From Lachnospiraceae bacterium (GTDB taxonomy: Bacteria; Bacillota; Clostridia; Lachnospirales; Lachnospiraceae): a stretch of 38,854 bases of DNA. Within the stretch, counting starts at the first letter, position 1. Each line of letters starts with the position of its first letter. A model generated the notes under the pieces. It ran no database searches and was not told the origin of the DNA. It worked only from the letters and a program-made list of their open reading frames with translations. Both the position numbers and the translations under genes were made by a program. The stretch covers positions 28,784-67,637 of the forward strand of contig CABJBM010000030.1 of assembly GCA_902363835.1 (NCBI GenBank). The letters are read 5' to 3'. Shown one piece after another: positions 23,977-32,648 of this stretch.

Positions 23977-24735
23977 CTATATCTCAATGTCCTTCATCTT
24001 TAGGAGAGTCTTTTCTATCCTGCGTTCCATATCATTTCCTGCAGACTTGTTCAGCCGTAATTCGGACGCAATGTTCCCGTCTTTCATAAATAAAACTCTA
24101 TCGGCCCTGGCTGCTACTTTCACGTCATGGGTAACAAGCAAAATGGCCGTACCATTTCTATTGATGCCTGAAAGCAAATTCATAATTTCTTCCGACGTTT
24201 TTGAATTAAGCGCGCCTGTAGGCTCATCGGCAAAGAGAATATCAGGTGCGCTCATAAGAGCGCGGCAGATACCGGCGCGCTGCAGCTGCCCTCCGGAAAC
24301 CTCCGTAATATCTCGTTTCTCAAGTTCAGATATACCCGCTTTCTTCATAAGTATTTTCGCCTGCCCCACAATTTCGCCTGTGTTCTTTCTGTTTTCCTGT
24401 AAAACAGGTAGAATGATATTGTCCAGCAAGTTTAAGTTTTTCAGCATGGTGGGCTGCTGAAACACAAAACCCATCTTTGTCCGGCGAATATCGGCAAGGT
24501 TATTCTCGCTTAGCTGTGATAACTCCATTCCGTCAAACTCCACAGAACCGCTTTCAATCTCATCCGTTCCGCTTAACGCGAACAGCAGCGTAGATTTTCC
24601 GCAGCCGGAAGGCCCCATCACCGCCACGAACTCACCGGCCAATATCTCTATATTCACTCCATCAAGGGCATTGGACGTTTCCCGCCCTTTGCCATAGGTT
24701 TTTACAATGTTCTTTCCCCTCAGTATTTCTTTCAT
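23977..24735 (-). CDS. ABC transporter ATP-binding protein (MacB/LolD type)
   Basis: A 252-residue ATPase. Walker A GPSGCGKST (about 41-49), Q-loop VFQQPTML, ABC signature VSGGQLQRAGICRAL, Walker B ILFADEPTGALNSKTS, and H-loop VTHDVK are all present. The DEPTGALN form is typical of the MacB/FtsX-partner subfamily, which in Firmicutes includes peptide-antibiotic-resistance (BceA-like) pumps. It lies 3 bases after the permease stop and ends the accessory operon; the terminator follows. Confidence 0.93.
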   Translation of the reverse strand: MKEILRGKNIVKTYGKGRETSNALDGVNIEILAGEFVAVMGPSGCGKSTLLFALSGTDEIESGSVEFDGMELSQLSENNLADIRRTKMGFVFQQPTMLKNLNLLDNIILPVLQENRKNTGEIVGQAKILMKKAGISELEKRDITEVSGGQLQRAGICRALMSAPDILFADEPTGALNSKTSEEIMNLLSGINRNGTAILLVTHDVKVAARADRVLFMKDGNIASELRLNKSAGNDMERRIEKTLLKMKDIEI

Positions 24736-24738
24736 AGG

Positions 24739-27060
24739 TTACTCCTTTATGTGTTCCGATATTTTTAACGTGGAAATATCAGAAATGCCAAACCGTGTTG
24801 CAAAGTATACACAAACCGTCATAAGAGTGGATGAAAATAAGTAGGCGAACACCAGGTTAATTTCAAAATGGAATGTGGACGCACCAAAGGATGAAATCAA
24901 CCCAACACCCACCAGTTCTCCCAAAGTGTTTGCCAATGCGGTTCCGATCAGGACACCGGCAATCAGAACGATAGCTGACCGCACCATATACTGGCCATAA
25001 ATATCCCTTTTGTTGAAGCCAAGAGATTTTAGAATTGCAATCGGATACTTGTCTTTTGTAACCAACATTTTCATAAAAAGAAGAGTAACCAGCAAGGTAA
25101 GGATGGCGGCCGCTGCAATGGAGGCATAGGAAGCCCTTTTGATCGCGGCAACGGTTGTGCCAAACGACTGATCAATATATCCTTCAATATCCGCCACCTT
25201 GGCATAGGAAAACTGCTTTTTATACTCAGCTGCTTTTTCATCTGTCACAACGCCCTTTCGCAGTTTTACCGGAATGACACTCCACAGGATATTGGCCTGA
25301 CTTGTTTCAAAAACCGCCTTTGCCGTCTTGCCGCCGTTGGTAATATCAGAGTATATTCCACATACGGTAAGCGGCTTTTCCTGTCCGTCAATCATGAGTG
25401 GGATGGTATCGCCAACCTTCTTTTGGGTATCGTCTGCAACTGAAGTGGAAATGGCTATTTCCCATTCACTCCTGGCTGCTCCGCCAGCCGAATACTTTAT
25501 GGGAAACACCGAATGGTCGCCAAGCTCCACTTTAAGCTTTCCTTTGGAACCGTCCTCTAGCCGCATATCAAACATATAGCTGGTGAGCACCGTATATTTT
25601 TCTATAGTTTTATCCCGCGCCATGACACCGGCAATCTCCGACGTTTTACCGGCAATGCCGCCAGTCTGCTGGATATCGATTCGCATATCACATTCGCCAA
25701 TGCCCATATATGTCATAAAGTTTCTTTGAGAAATGGTATTGTAAATATTCTGCGGCACAATCATCAGAAATGAGGAAATCACCAACACTAAAAGCATGGT
25801 TACATACAGCTTTTTTCGGGACAGTACATCTTTTACACCAAGAAAAATGTTCGGTGAGAATACCCGGTTCCCGCTCAATTGAAAGCCTTGCGCGGTTTTG
25901 GATTGTTCCTGCGGCGCTCCAAAGCGTATCGCCTGTGCCGCCGATATTTTTTTGAAACGGCGCAGAACTCCGTTCACATAAAGCATCACCACAAAAAAGA
26001 TCATCCCTGCGCCCATCATTCCATATGCCGTACCAAGGCCGGGGTTTTCGCTCTCGCCCATATAAAGCCTGATATTTTCCATCAAAGGCTCCTTCGCAAA
26101 CAGGGAAAGGATAAAACCCGCTATGCAGCCCATACCTGCCAGCACGCCATACTTTGCCAGGTAGAGCTTCTTGATGCTTTTGACCCGCAGGCCAATGGCC
26201 TTTAATACGCCGATCTCCCGGTAATCTTCCTCCACCTTGGCAAGCAGGGTAAAGCGGATGCACAGGAAATTAATGAGAATTACAAGGATGCTCATAAGGA
26301 TAAGCACCGCTATCATCATTCCGTCACTTATGGCATTTGCCAGCCTGAACAGGGAATAGGTAATGGCGGGAGGCCCGTTTGCTTCCAGACCGGCTTTTAA
26401 ATAAGCGGACTCAAAGGCAGAAGTGGCGGTACTGTCGGCAAAGCGAAACTCTATGAGATATTCCAGCTTTCCATATTCCCGCACTTTTTCAAAGTCGTTT
26501 TCGCTGACAAGAAAACGCTTGGAGGAAATCATGGCGGGATTCATTTGGGAATCCCTCAGGAAACCGGCAACCGTAAATTGTATTCCATGAATGGTCACAC
26601 TGTCTCCAATACCTGCCTGCCCCTCTTTCATGTAGTAAATCGGGACATAAATCTCACCATCAGAGGGATGAATAATATTGCCGTCTAAATCCAGCAAAAA
26701 ATCAAACCTTCCGCTTTGCATTGAAAGGCCGTTGTCCTGCACCGAGCCAGCCAGGGAACTTTCGTCCATAATGATCTCTGCGCCCTCAATATTAAGAAAC
26801 TCCAATACCTGAAAATCTTCTGCAGACTCCTGGGTGTTTGCAAAAGCGGCAAGCCGTTCCATATCAATATCGCCGGAGTGCATCTGCAAAAAGTGGGGCG
26901 TTTTGGCTCTCAGCATCATACTGTCAATGGCGGTAAACAAATTTACCGTCAGTATTGCTGCAAGGGAAGTAAGCAATGCCGCAAGCAGAATAAAGGAGGT
27001 AATGGTTATGGTAATCAGCTTGCTTTTCTTAATATCATTTGTTATTAGTTTGCGGTACAT
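24739..27060 (-). CDS. FtsX-like ABC permease (MacB family)
   Basis: A 773-residue permease. It begins MYRKLITNDIKKSKLITIT with TM1, then a large extracytoplasmic domain (about 45-260), three TM segments near 265-385 (IAVLILMSILVILINFLCIRFTL with the VEEDYREIGVLKAIGLR coupling helix), a second large extracytoplasmic domain, and a closing TM cluster (ASIAAAAILTLLVTLLFMKML ... TLMTVCVYFATRFGI) with YPIAILKSLGFNKRDIYG. Two FtsX domains as in the long permeases of the family. The ATG at 27060 has GGGGGTG upstream; a longer frame to 27129 has no such site. Its start overlaps the end of the broken ABC-2 permease by 26 bases. Substrate unknown. Confidence 0.9.
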   Translation of the reverse strand: MYRKLITNDIKKSKLITITITSFILLAALLTSLAAILTVNLFTAIDSMMLRAKTPHFLQMHSGDIDMERLAAFANTQESAEDFQVLEFLNIEGAEIIMDESSLAGSVQDNGLSMQSGRFDFLLDLDGNIIHPSDGEIYVPIYYMKEGQAGIGDSVTIHGIQFTVAGFLRDSQMNPAMISSKRFLVSENDFEKVREYGKLEYLIEFRFADSTATSAFESAYLKAGLEANGPPAITYSLFRLANAISDGMMIAVLILMSILVILINFLCIRFTLLAKVEEDYREIGVLKAIGLRVKSIKKLYLAKYGVLAGMGCIAGFILSLFAKEPLMENIRLYMGESENPGLGTAYGMMGAGMIFFVVMLYVNGVLRRFKKISAAQAIRFGAPQEQSKTAQGFQLSGNRVFSPNIFLGVKDVLSRKKLYVTMLLVLVISSFLMIVPQNIYNTISQRNFMTYMGIGECDMRIDIQQTGGIAGKTSEIAGVMARDKTIEKYTVLTSYMFDMRLEDGSKGKLKVELGDHSVFPIKYSAGGAARSEWEIAISTSVADDTQKKVGDTIPLMIDGQEKPLTVCGIYSDITNGGKTAKAVFETSQANILWSVIPVKLRKGVVTDEKAAEYKKQFSYAKVADIEGYIDQSFGTTVAAIKRASYASIAAAAILTLLVTLLFMKMLVTKDKYPIAILKSLGFNKRDIYGQYMVRSAIVLIAGVLIGTALANTLGELVGVGLISSFGASTFHFEINLVFAYLFSSTLMTVCVYFATRFGISDISTLKISEHIKE

Positions 27061-27971
27061 TACGCACCCCCTTTCCGTGGTTTTCTGTTGCCACCCCAAT
27101 AGTCCCCCTTGTTTTTCCCACTGAAGCAAAGAAAAAGAAAAGGGAAAGGAGAGCCAGTATAAAAATATATGGAAAAAGTGCTTGTATACTGCTGCCTTTC
27201 TCCAGTAAATCGGCGGCTGTCAGAAATATCTTTTGCGGCAGGACATTTGAGATCACGGAAAGTGCCTGATTGTTTTCCTCAAACGAATAAAAGCTGCCTG
27301 CTAAAATAGAGGTCAGTATGACAATAGCCGAGCCAATCATATTGGCTGAGTCCCCACTCTTGATCAATGACTGCAAGAAAAGGGAAAAGGCAGCTGCCAG
27401 CACGCAGATGAGAGTCAGTAAAAGCAAATATTCGAAAAAACCGAACCCAATCCAAATCCCGCAAACGTACTTTATAAAGCAGATTACAAGCAGAGAAGGG
27501 AGTAATAAAAACAGGAAGGTGAAGATACTGTGCCCCAATAAGTATCCGGTGAAAGAGACCGGCGAGGAAGCGATGCGTTTGATCTGCTCACGCTCTTTAT
27601 CCTCCGCAAACAAGTACATAGTGGATACGCCCTGCATAAGAATGAACATCATTAAAAAACCAACGATACTGGTTCCGATCTGCCGCATACCAGAGCTGTC
27701 AGAAGAATATCCGGAAGGATTTGCGATGATTTCCTCTATCGTTTTTCTGAATTGTTCGCTCTTTATGGTTTCCACCTTGTAGCCGCCTTCTTCGGACCAA
27801 GTAATAATGGCGTCATATTTGCCTAAAACCAGTTGGGAGAGAGGCGGTGCGGCTTTAACATAAGTGATGTTCAGATGCGGCGAGGGTCAGCCCGAAACAA
27901 AGCCAAACCCGGGACTTATGCTCCATCAGTCGATAAAAGTTGTTTTTCAAAACCGACATCATCATTTTCAT
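27035..27971 (-). pseudogene. ABC-2 permease, broken by an internal deletion
   Basis: Two parts in different frames. The N-terminal frame (27855-27971) starts MKMMMSVLKNNFYRLMEHKS behind GGGGGAGG and reads FGLTLAA before running out at TAA. The rest continues in another frame from about 27882 (HLNITYVKAAPPLSQLVLGK) through a polytopic ABC-2 domain (GFLMMFILMQGVSTMYLFAEDKEREQ and several TM) to 27035. Between the parts the first TM and most of the first extracellular loop are missing, so the break looks like a deletion plus frame change, not one slipped base. A shorter product starting METIKSEQFR at 27775 is conceivable, but would lack TM1. Confidence 0.85.
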
Positions 27972-28533
27972 GGATATTCCTCCCCCTTAAACAATCTTGC
28001 ACTTAAAAATACCGCAACAATGGACAGGCCAGTCAGCATGCCCAAGGCCGGCAAAAACAAGGCAAAATTCCTGTCATAAATAATCTCCACGCAGGCAGTG
28101 AGCATCCATTTGACCGGCGAGAACCAGCTGATTGTGAAAACCGCCCTGCCAAAGCCATCAACCGGGAAGTTATACGCAGGATGGCGGCAGCAATGGTACA
28201 GGATACGGAGGAAAAAATGAAGGTCGCCGCCACTTTTGAAAAATGGATGCAAAAAGGCCGGACAAGCGAATAGAGAATCCGCAGGTTCGGACTTTTTATC
28301 CGTTCTTCCATAAAACTGTTGGCAGAAAGCATAGCCGTATTGGATATGGCAAAAAACAAAATCGCCACCCCGTAATAATCATAGGAGCTGACCGTATTTC
28401 CATAGCTTCCGCTGGTAAGGAAGCCTAAAATCAGAGCCGCGATCACAGGAAATCCGATGCTGTAAAAAATCCATATGGGATTTAGAAACAGATTTACGGT
28501 ATCCATGATCAGTATTTTTTGAAATTGCCGCAT
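27968..28533 (-). pseudogene. Second ABC-2 permease, also internally deleted
   Basis: The first part starts MRQFQKILIMDTVNLFLNP at 28533 behind GGAGG and runs through two to three TM segments (FYSIGFPVIAALILGFLTS, GVAILFFAISNTAMLSANSF, ATFIFSSVSCTIAAAIL). At about 28170 the sense shifts to a second frame that reads YNFPVDGFGRAVFTISWFSP and ends RLFKGEEYP at 27968. The middle, usually some 60 residues with several TM, is absent. The stop overlaps the start of the next permease (ATGA). Two non-homologous breaks in neighbouring genes with the same type of lesion are noteworthy. Confidence 0.85.
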
Positions 28534-28542
28534 ATAAGCCTC

Positions 28543-29475
28543 CTAATCCCGCAAGGTTTTTCCTGTCATATTTAAAAACACCGTTTCAAGACTGGCTGAC
28601 CGGCAGGATATATCTTCTATTTTTATCTTTTCGCTGATAAGGACGGCTATGATTTCGTCCAGAATTTCCACTGATTTGTCGGTGGCAATTACAATTTCAC
28701 TGTCTCTGATCTCCGCGTTTTTCACACCGCCTATGGCGAGAAACAGGTTTACATTCGGGGCCGTTTCAAAATGCGCCGAAATATGGTAACGGCGCTCCTT
28801 ATCAACGTCCGCTTTTAGCTCTTCCTTGCTGCCCTCCGCAATGATATTTCCCTCGTCCATAATAAGAATGCGGGTGGATATTTTCTCAACTTCCTCCATG
28901 TAATGGGTGGTATACACAACAGTCATGCCCCGGGAGCTTAAATGTTCCACACCCTCCAAAATATATTCCCGTGATTGAGGATCGATCCCGACAGTGGGCT
29001 CATCCATAATCAGCAGTTCAGGTCGGTGCGCGATGGCGCACGCAATATTGAGACGACGCTTCATACCGCCTGAAAAAGTGTTCACTTTATCCCTTGCCCT
29101 ACTGGAAAGGCCCGTAAATTCAAGCGCTTGGCGGCAGCTTTCTTTGAGTTGTTTTCCTTTCAATCCGTAAAGGGAGGCAAAAAACAGCACATTCTTTTCA
29201 GCAGACAGGTCGTTGTATAATGCTAATTCCTGCAGAACGATGCCCAGCTTTTGTTTATATTTTCTCATGTTGCTATAAATGCTTTCGCGGTTATAGGCAA
29301 CAGTTCCGGCTTCACAGCCGAGCGCGCCTGTAAGAATATTGATGGTTGTGCTTTTACCCGCTCCGTTTGGCCCAAGAAAGCATAAAATCTCCCCTTCGTT
29401 TACCTGGAAATCAATGCCGTGGATGACCTCCTTTCCTCTATAACTCTTTGTGAGTCCACGTACATCTAATATCAT
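28543..29475 (-). CDS. ABC-2 type transporter ATP-binding protein (DrrA-like)
   Basis: A 310-residue ATPase. Walker A GPNGAGKSTT (about 35-44), Q-loop VLQELALY, signature FSGGMKRRLNIACA, Walker B LLIMDEPTVGIDPQSR, and H-loop TTHYMEEVE are intact. The C-terminal extension (about 215-310) is typical of drug/lipid exporters of the DrrA/CcmA kind. It would pair with the two ABC-2 permeases that are now broken, so the pump as encoded here is probably non-functional unless another permease is used. The ATG follows the TetR stop codon directly. Confidence 0.92.
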   Translation of the reverse strand: MILDVRGLTKSYRGKEVIHGIDFQVNEGEILCFLGPNGAGKSTTINILTGALGCEAGTVAYNRESIYSNMRKYKQKLGIVLQELALYNDLSAEKNVLFFASLYGLKGKQLKESCRQALEFTGLSSRARDKVNTFSGGMKRRLNIACAIAHRPELLIMDEPTVGIDPQSREYILEGVEHLSSRGMTVVYTTHYMEEVEKISTRILIMDEGNIIAEGSKEELKADVDKERRYHISAHFETAPNVNLFLAIGGVKNAEIRDSEIVIATDKSVEILDEIIAVLISEKIKIEDISCRSASLETVFLNMTGKTLRD

Positions 29476-30123
29476 CTAAACTATCACACCTCCATCCTCA
29501 TCCTCAATTCCAAACAAATGTCCCATCCATGCGAAGCTGCCTTGTTTTACACCAAACACTATTTCCGCGTTATAGATAAACGCCTGAATCCTCGGTAATC
29601 GTTCTTCTTCTGCAAGTCGGAGGAAACCATCGTCAAGGACTGTGCTGATATATGCCATAAACAGTTCCACGCTTTCATAGGGAAAAGGAGTGTTGAACAC
29701 GTTTTCCTCAATGCCGTCGCGAATGATTTCCGCCAAAATAGGAGTGGCTCCCACTAAAAACGCCTCCTGGCTTTTTTGGTGCATAAGGGCATTTTGCGGC
29801 CTGTGCATTTGTTCAAGGATTCCTGCATCATCCTCTGCATTCATAGCCCTAAGTGCCTGAAAAAATCGGTCCATCACTGGGATGCTTTTATCATCTGCAA
29901 CTTTTTTTGCGGCAGTTAAAAGTTCCAGATTCGTCCGTTCAATCAAAGCATCCAAAACATCTTCTTTTGATTTGAAGTGATAATATACAGTTCCCCGTGC
30001 AACCCCTACTTTTTCAATAATGTCACTTATGGTTGTCGCGTCAAAGCCTTTCCGTGCGAAAAGCTCATTCGCCACATTTAATATTTCGTTTTTCCGCTCA
30101 TCGGCATCTTTTGTGATTCTCAT
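29476..30123 (-). CDS. TetR family repressor of the ABC operon
   Basis: A 215-residue TetR/AcrR regulator. HTH: TTISDIIEKVGVARGTVYYHFKSKEDVLDAL (about 30-60, given here in part). The ligand domain cannot be assigned. GGAGA lies 8 bases before the ATG. First gene of the operon with the DrrA-type ATPase, the broken permeases and the FtsX pump. It probably represses itself through the palindrome at 30148-30162, which covers the transcription start. Confidence 0.92.
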   Translation of the reverse strand: MRITKDADERKNEILNVANELFARKGFDATTISDIIEKVGVARGTVYYHFKSKEDVLDALIERTNLELLTAAKKVADDKSIPVMDRFFQALRAMNAEDDAGILEQMHRPQNALMHQKSQEAFLVGATPILAEIIRDGIEENVFNTPFPYESVELFMAYISTVLDDGFLRLAEEERLPRIQAFIYNAEIVFGVKQGSFAWMGHLFGIEDEDGGVIV

Positions 30124-30147
30124 AGCCGATCTCCTTTCAGCATATTC

Positions 30148-30162
30148 GACTGAACGTCAGTC
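30148..30162. promoter_or_regulatory. TetR operator
   Basis: Perfect palindrome GACTGA-ACG-TCAGTC immediately downstream of the -10, over the predicted start site: a typical autorepressor site. Confidence 0.75.
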
Positions 30163-30164
30163 TA

Positions 30165-30193
30165 ATTATAAAGGTATTTATAGACACTGTCAA
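30165..30193 (-). promoter_or_regulatory. Consensus sigma-A promoter of the TetR/ABC operon
   Basis: Minus strand: perfect TTGACA (30188-30193), 17-base spacer, perfect TATAAT (30165-30170). A full-consensus promoter under tight repression is common for pump operons. Confidence 0.9.
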
Positions 30194-30271
30194 GGCGATT
30201 TTTTTCAGCAGCTTTCAGCTATCCGCTACTTTGCCGGAACCATATCGATTTTTTCAAAAGTGGCGTTATTG

Positions 30272-30300
30272 TTGACAACAGATAGTCTTTGTGATACTAT
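30272..30300 (+). promoter_or_regulatory. Promoter of the second TetR gene
   Basis: TTGACA (30272-30277), 17-base spacer, TACTAT (30295-30300); the better -10 TATAAT (30298-30303) would need a 20-base spacer. Confidence 0.65.
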
Positions 30301-30310
30301 AATACCACAA

Positions 30311-30329
30311 ATTAAACTGACAGTTTAAT
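30311..30329. promoter_or_regulatory. Candidate operator of the second TetR
   Basis: ATTAAACT-GAC-AGTTTAAT, perfect 8-bp arms with a 3-base centre, between the -10 and the ribosome site of the plus-strand TetR gene. Its layout is as in the first TetR operator, but the arm sequence differs. Confidence 0.7.
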
Positions 30330-30350
30330 AAATGATATGGAGGTTTTAAA

Positions 30351-30986
30351 ATGCCTAAAAAGAAGGCTCTTGAGCAATTTCACAAAGACAATATATCTTC
30401 TGCCGCAGACAGGCTATTTGCAGAGCATGGAATTAACAAGACTACAATGGATGAAATTGCACGGGAGGCTCAATATAGCAAAGCAACCCTATATGTTTAT
30501 TTCAAAAGCAAAGATGAAATTTTCTACTATATCGTCTTAAAGGCAATGAATATGCTTCATGAGCGGTTCCAGAACATACTGAACAGTCACGATGGTATTC
30601 ATGAAACTTATTCGGCTGTGTGCAATCAGCTGGCCGATTTCTGTGAAGAAAATCCTTTGTATTTCCAAAGCATACTGGAAACCATTGCTTCTGACGAAGA
30701 GAGCAGAAAACGAACTCCCATTTTAGATGAAATTTATCTGATTGGTGAGACCTTGAATGATGACGTAGAAATTGTTATGAAACGGGGGATAGAGCAAGGA
30801 GTATTTAGGGATAATTTGCCATCTGTTTCTACAGGTTTGATACAATGGGCCGCTTTATCAGGTATTGTGTCTTTCGCTAATAAAAAACAAAATTATATTC
30901 TCCAAAGAATGGGGATGACCAGGAAGCAATTCCTGCAATTCGGCTTTCAGATGATGTTTCAGTCTGTAGCCAGGGTAAAAGACTAA
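30351..30986 (+). CDS. TetR family regulator
   Basis: A 211-residue TetR regulator; HTH region about 25-60 (TTMDEIAREAQYSKATLYVYF). GGAGG lies about 7 bases before the ATG. The ligand domain (SILETIASDEESRKRTPIL) resembles multidrug-type TetR members but the ligand cannot be given. The FMN-binding gene begins 50 bases after its stop on the same strand, so it is the probable target along with its own promoter. It is divergent from the other TetR, with a distinct operator, so the two probably act separately. Confidence 0.9.
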   Translation: MPKKKALEQFHKDNISSAADRLFAEHGINKTTMDEIAREAQYSKATLYVYFKSKDEIFYYIVLKAMNMLHERFQNILNSHDGIHETYSAVCNQLADFCEENPLYFQSILETIASDEESRKRTPILDEIYLIGETLNDDVEIVMKRGIEQGVFRDNLPSVSTGLIQWAALSGIVSFANKKQNYILQRMGMTRKQFLQFGFQMMFQSVARVKD

Positions 30987-31036
30987 ACACTTTGAATTTG
31001 AAAGCTGCTGTGCAAAAAAGATTAGGAGGATGGTTC

Positions 31037-31450
31037 ATGTCTCGTAGTATCAAACTTAATAAAAAGAAAGTTATCCTTGTTTCGTTCTCACTCATTATAA
31101 TAATCGGTTTAATCATTACGTTTTCTATTCTCATGAAATATAAAAACTATCAGGATAAAGTGGATTCAATGATTTTCAGTGATATTGACTTGTCTACGAT
31201 TGCAGATGGGGTGTATGTTGGTGAGAGTGATACCGGTGTAATTTATGCGAAAACAGAAGTGACCGTAAAAAACGGCAAACTTCTATCAATTAACTTGATT
31301 GAACACCGCCACGAAAGAGGGGAAGCCGCGGAAATTATAGTTGACCACATGATACAAGAACAGAGAACAGATGTTGACGCCATTACATCGGCCACAAATT
31401 CCAGTAAAGTGATCCGAAAGGCAGTCGAAAACGCACTAACCGGCAAGTAG
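31037..31450 (+). CDS. FMN-binding domain protein with N-terminal membrane anchor
   Basis: A 137-residue protein: short basic start (MSRSIKLNKKK), one membrane segment (VILVSFSLIIIIGLIITFSI), then an extracytoplasmic FMN_bind domain with GVYVGESDTGVIYAKTEVTV and DAITSATNSSKVIRKAVENA. The last matches the D-x-x-[ST]-x-A-T flavinylation motif, in which the Thr carries covalent FMN, as in RnfG/NqrC and extracellular electron-transfer proteins. The ATG at 31037 has AGGAGG 7 bases upstream; a longer frame to 30992 lacks one. No ApbE flavin transferase is seen in the window. Likely role: electron transfer at the membrane. Confidence 0.85.
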   Translation: MSRSIKLNKKKVILVSFSLIIIIGLIITFSILMKYKNYQDKVDSMIFSDIDLSTIADGVYVGESDTGVIYAKTEVTVKNGKLLSINLIEHRHERGEAAEIIVDHMIQEQRTDVDAITSATNSSKVIRKAVENALTGK

Positions 31451-31452
31451 AA

Positions 31453-31479
31453 ATGGCGTAGCTTTTTATGCTACGCCAT
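31453..31479 (+). terminator. Hairpin after the FMN-binding gene
   Basis: A perfect 10-bp stem, ATGGCGTAGC (31453-31462) with GCTACGCCAT (31470-31479), 7-base T-rich loop, two bases past the stop codon. The T run is in the loop and not after the stem, so termination is probable by position only. Confidence 0.55.
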
Positions 31480-31491
31480 CAGACTGCTCTG

Positions 31492-31558
31492 AAGCAAGAC
31501 ATATGCCTTGCTTCTGTTTACGGATTAATGTTTTCAGAAAATGCGGGTCAGTACAAAT
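31492..31558 (+). repeat. Copy B of the repeat flanking the TetR/ABC block
   Basis: The counterpart of 23901-23968, in the same orientation. This copy keeps an open frame that reads QDICLASVYGLMFSENAGQY, so it looks like the tail of a coding region whose remainder is gone. It overlaps nothing on the plus strand and runs up to the convergent 139-residue gene. Confidence 0.5.
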
Positions 31559-31580
31559 TTGTTACGGCTCCGCAATATAC

Positions 31581-31994
31581 TTATACTATTCGCTTTCGTT
31601 TCTCAATAACCAATCGAAAATACATGACCACATTTATAATACACAAAGTGCTCATACAAAACCTTTCAAAAGGCGTTCCAAGCAATTGCTGCAAAACTCC
31701 AAAAATCGAATAGGCAAACAAAATCCATAATACTATTTTTAATATCTTCACATATTTTTCAACTGGCAATAATGCACACGCCCACAAATTAATTAATATC
31801 ATTGCAGTTAAAATGACTATGCTTATGATAGAAATTTGTTGTGCAAGAGCTAAAGTTTCCGAGCAGCCTCCGTTTATCCATGAGAATGGCATTATCTGGA
31901 AGATAACAAGCGAATGGACAATAATAGCTATCATTATAGCTACGACATTCAAGTATGCCGCTACTTTTAAGTCGATTTTTCTTATCCAATTCAT
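31581..31994 (-). CDS. Small four-TM membrane protein
   Basis: A 137-residue hydrophobic protein with about four TM segments (AAYLNVVAIMIAIIVHSLVIF, ISIISIVILTAMILINLWAC, ILKIVLWILFAYSIFGVLQQ, CMSTLCIINVVMYFRLVI). Not recognised. The ATG at 31994 is 9 bases after GGGGG; an ATG 9 bases earlier is too close to it. It begins 32 bases after the flavodoxin gene on the same strand, probably as one operon, so it may be linked to flavin/heme redox. Confidence 0.75.
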   Translation of the reverse strand: MNWIRKIDLKVAAYLNVVAIMIAIIVHSLVIFQIMPFSWINGGCSETLALAQQISIISIVILTAMILINLWACALLPVEKYVKILKIVLWILFAYSIFGVLQQLLGTPFERFCMSTLCIINVVMYFRLVIEKRKRIV

Positions 31995-32026
31995 GACTTT
32001 CATCCCCCACTAATATAAATACTGTT

Positions 32027-32560
32027 CTATGCGTCTAAGTGATCTTTGACATAATTTACAAGTGGCAATATGGCTTCTTGATTGATGAAATTAACTTTTT
32101 TCCCATACGTATCAACAAAAGCACGTTCTTCGTCAGATAATTGCTGCGTTGTTTTATTGCCAATAGTCATTTTCTTCATTAGGGCCATCATCCCGCGATG
32201 AACGGGTCCAATTTCTCCGTAATCAATCCCACCGCGCAGATGAAAGACTTTAACTTTGCTTCTTAATTCCTCAGGTAAATTTTTGTTCAATATCTTTGTA
32301 TAATCTGTTGTTTCGGGGTTTGCTAAGCCTACCGTAAAAATGACTAAGTTCTGACATGGGTTTTTTGTCACCAGTTCAACGCCGCTGATTCCGCTTGCAT
32401 ATAACCCGCCGCCATACACAATGATATTGTACTTGCTCAAATCCTCCGGTTTGACCGATGATTTTTCAAGCAATTCAGCGTTCAGCGCCTTGGCTATCCA
32501 TTCTGCGTATTGTTTTGTAGCCCCATATTTTGATTTATAAATAACCGCGATTCTGCTCAT
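32027..32560 (-). CDS. Flavodoxin domain protein
   Basis: A 177-residue flavodoxin-like protein. It begins MSRIAVIYKSKYGATKQYAEW, the FMN-phosphate-binding loop (S/T-x-T-G-x-T variant SKYGATKQ), then YNIIVYGGGLYASGISG and VIFTVGLANPE. The HLRGGIDYGEIGPVHRGMMALMKK segment resembles HemG-type menaquinone-dependent protoporphyrinogen oxidases, but the length and tail suggest a general flavodoxin. Possible redox partner of the FMN-binding protein across the repeat. Its downstream partner is the four-TM protein. Confidence 0.88.
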   Translation of the reverse strand: MSRIAVIYKSKYGATKQYAEWIAKALNAELLEKSSVKPEDLSKYNIIVYGGGLYASGISGVELVTKNPCQNLVIFTVGLANPETTDYTKILNKNLPEELRSKVKVFHLRGGIDYGEIGPVHRGMMALMKKMTIGNKTTQQLSDEERAFVDTYGKKVNFINQEAILPLVNYVKDHLDA

Positions 32561-32648
32561 CGTTTTTCATCTCCCGGGTTAAGATTCTGCTTATACCTGC
32601 CCATAATTCAAAAACCGCTTAACACTTTTGAAGCTTACGTTTCAGCAG

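Noticed and set aside
31468..31713. Plus-strand frame of 81 codons after the FMN-binding gene
   Set aside because: Overlaps the repeat and lies opposite the four-TM gene; no ribosome site. Kept only as evidence on the repeat's origin.
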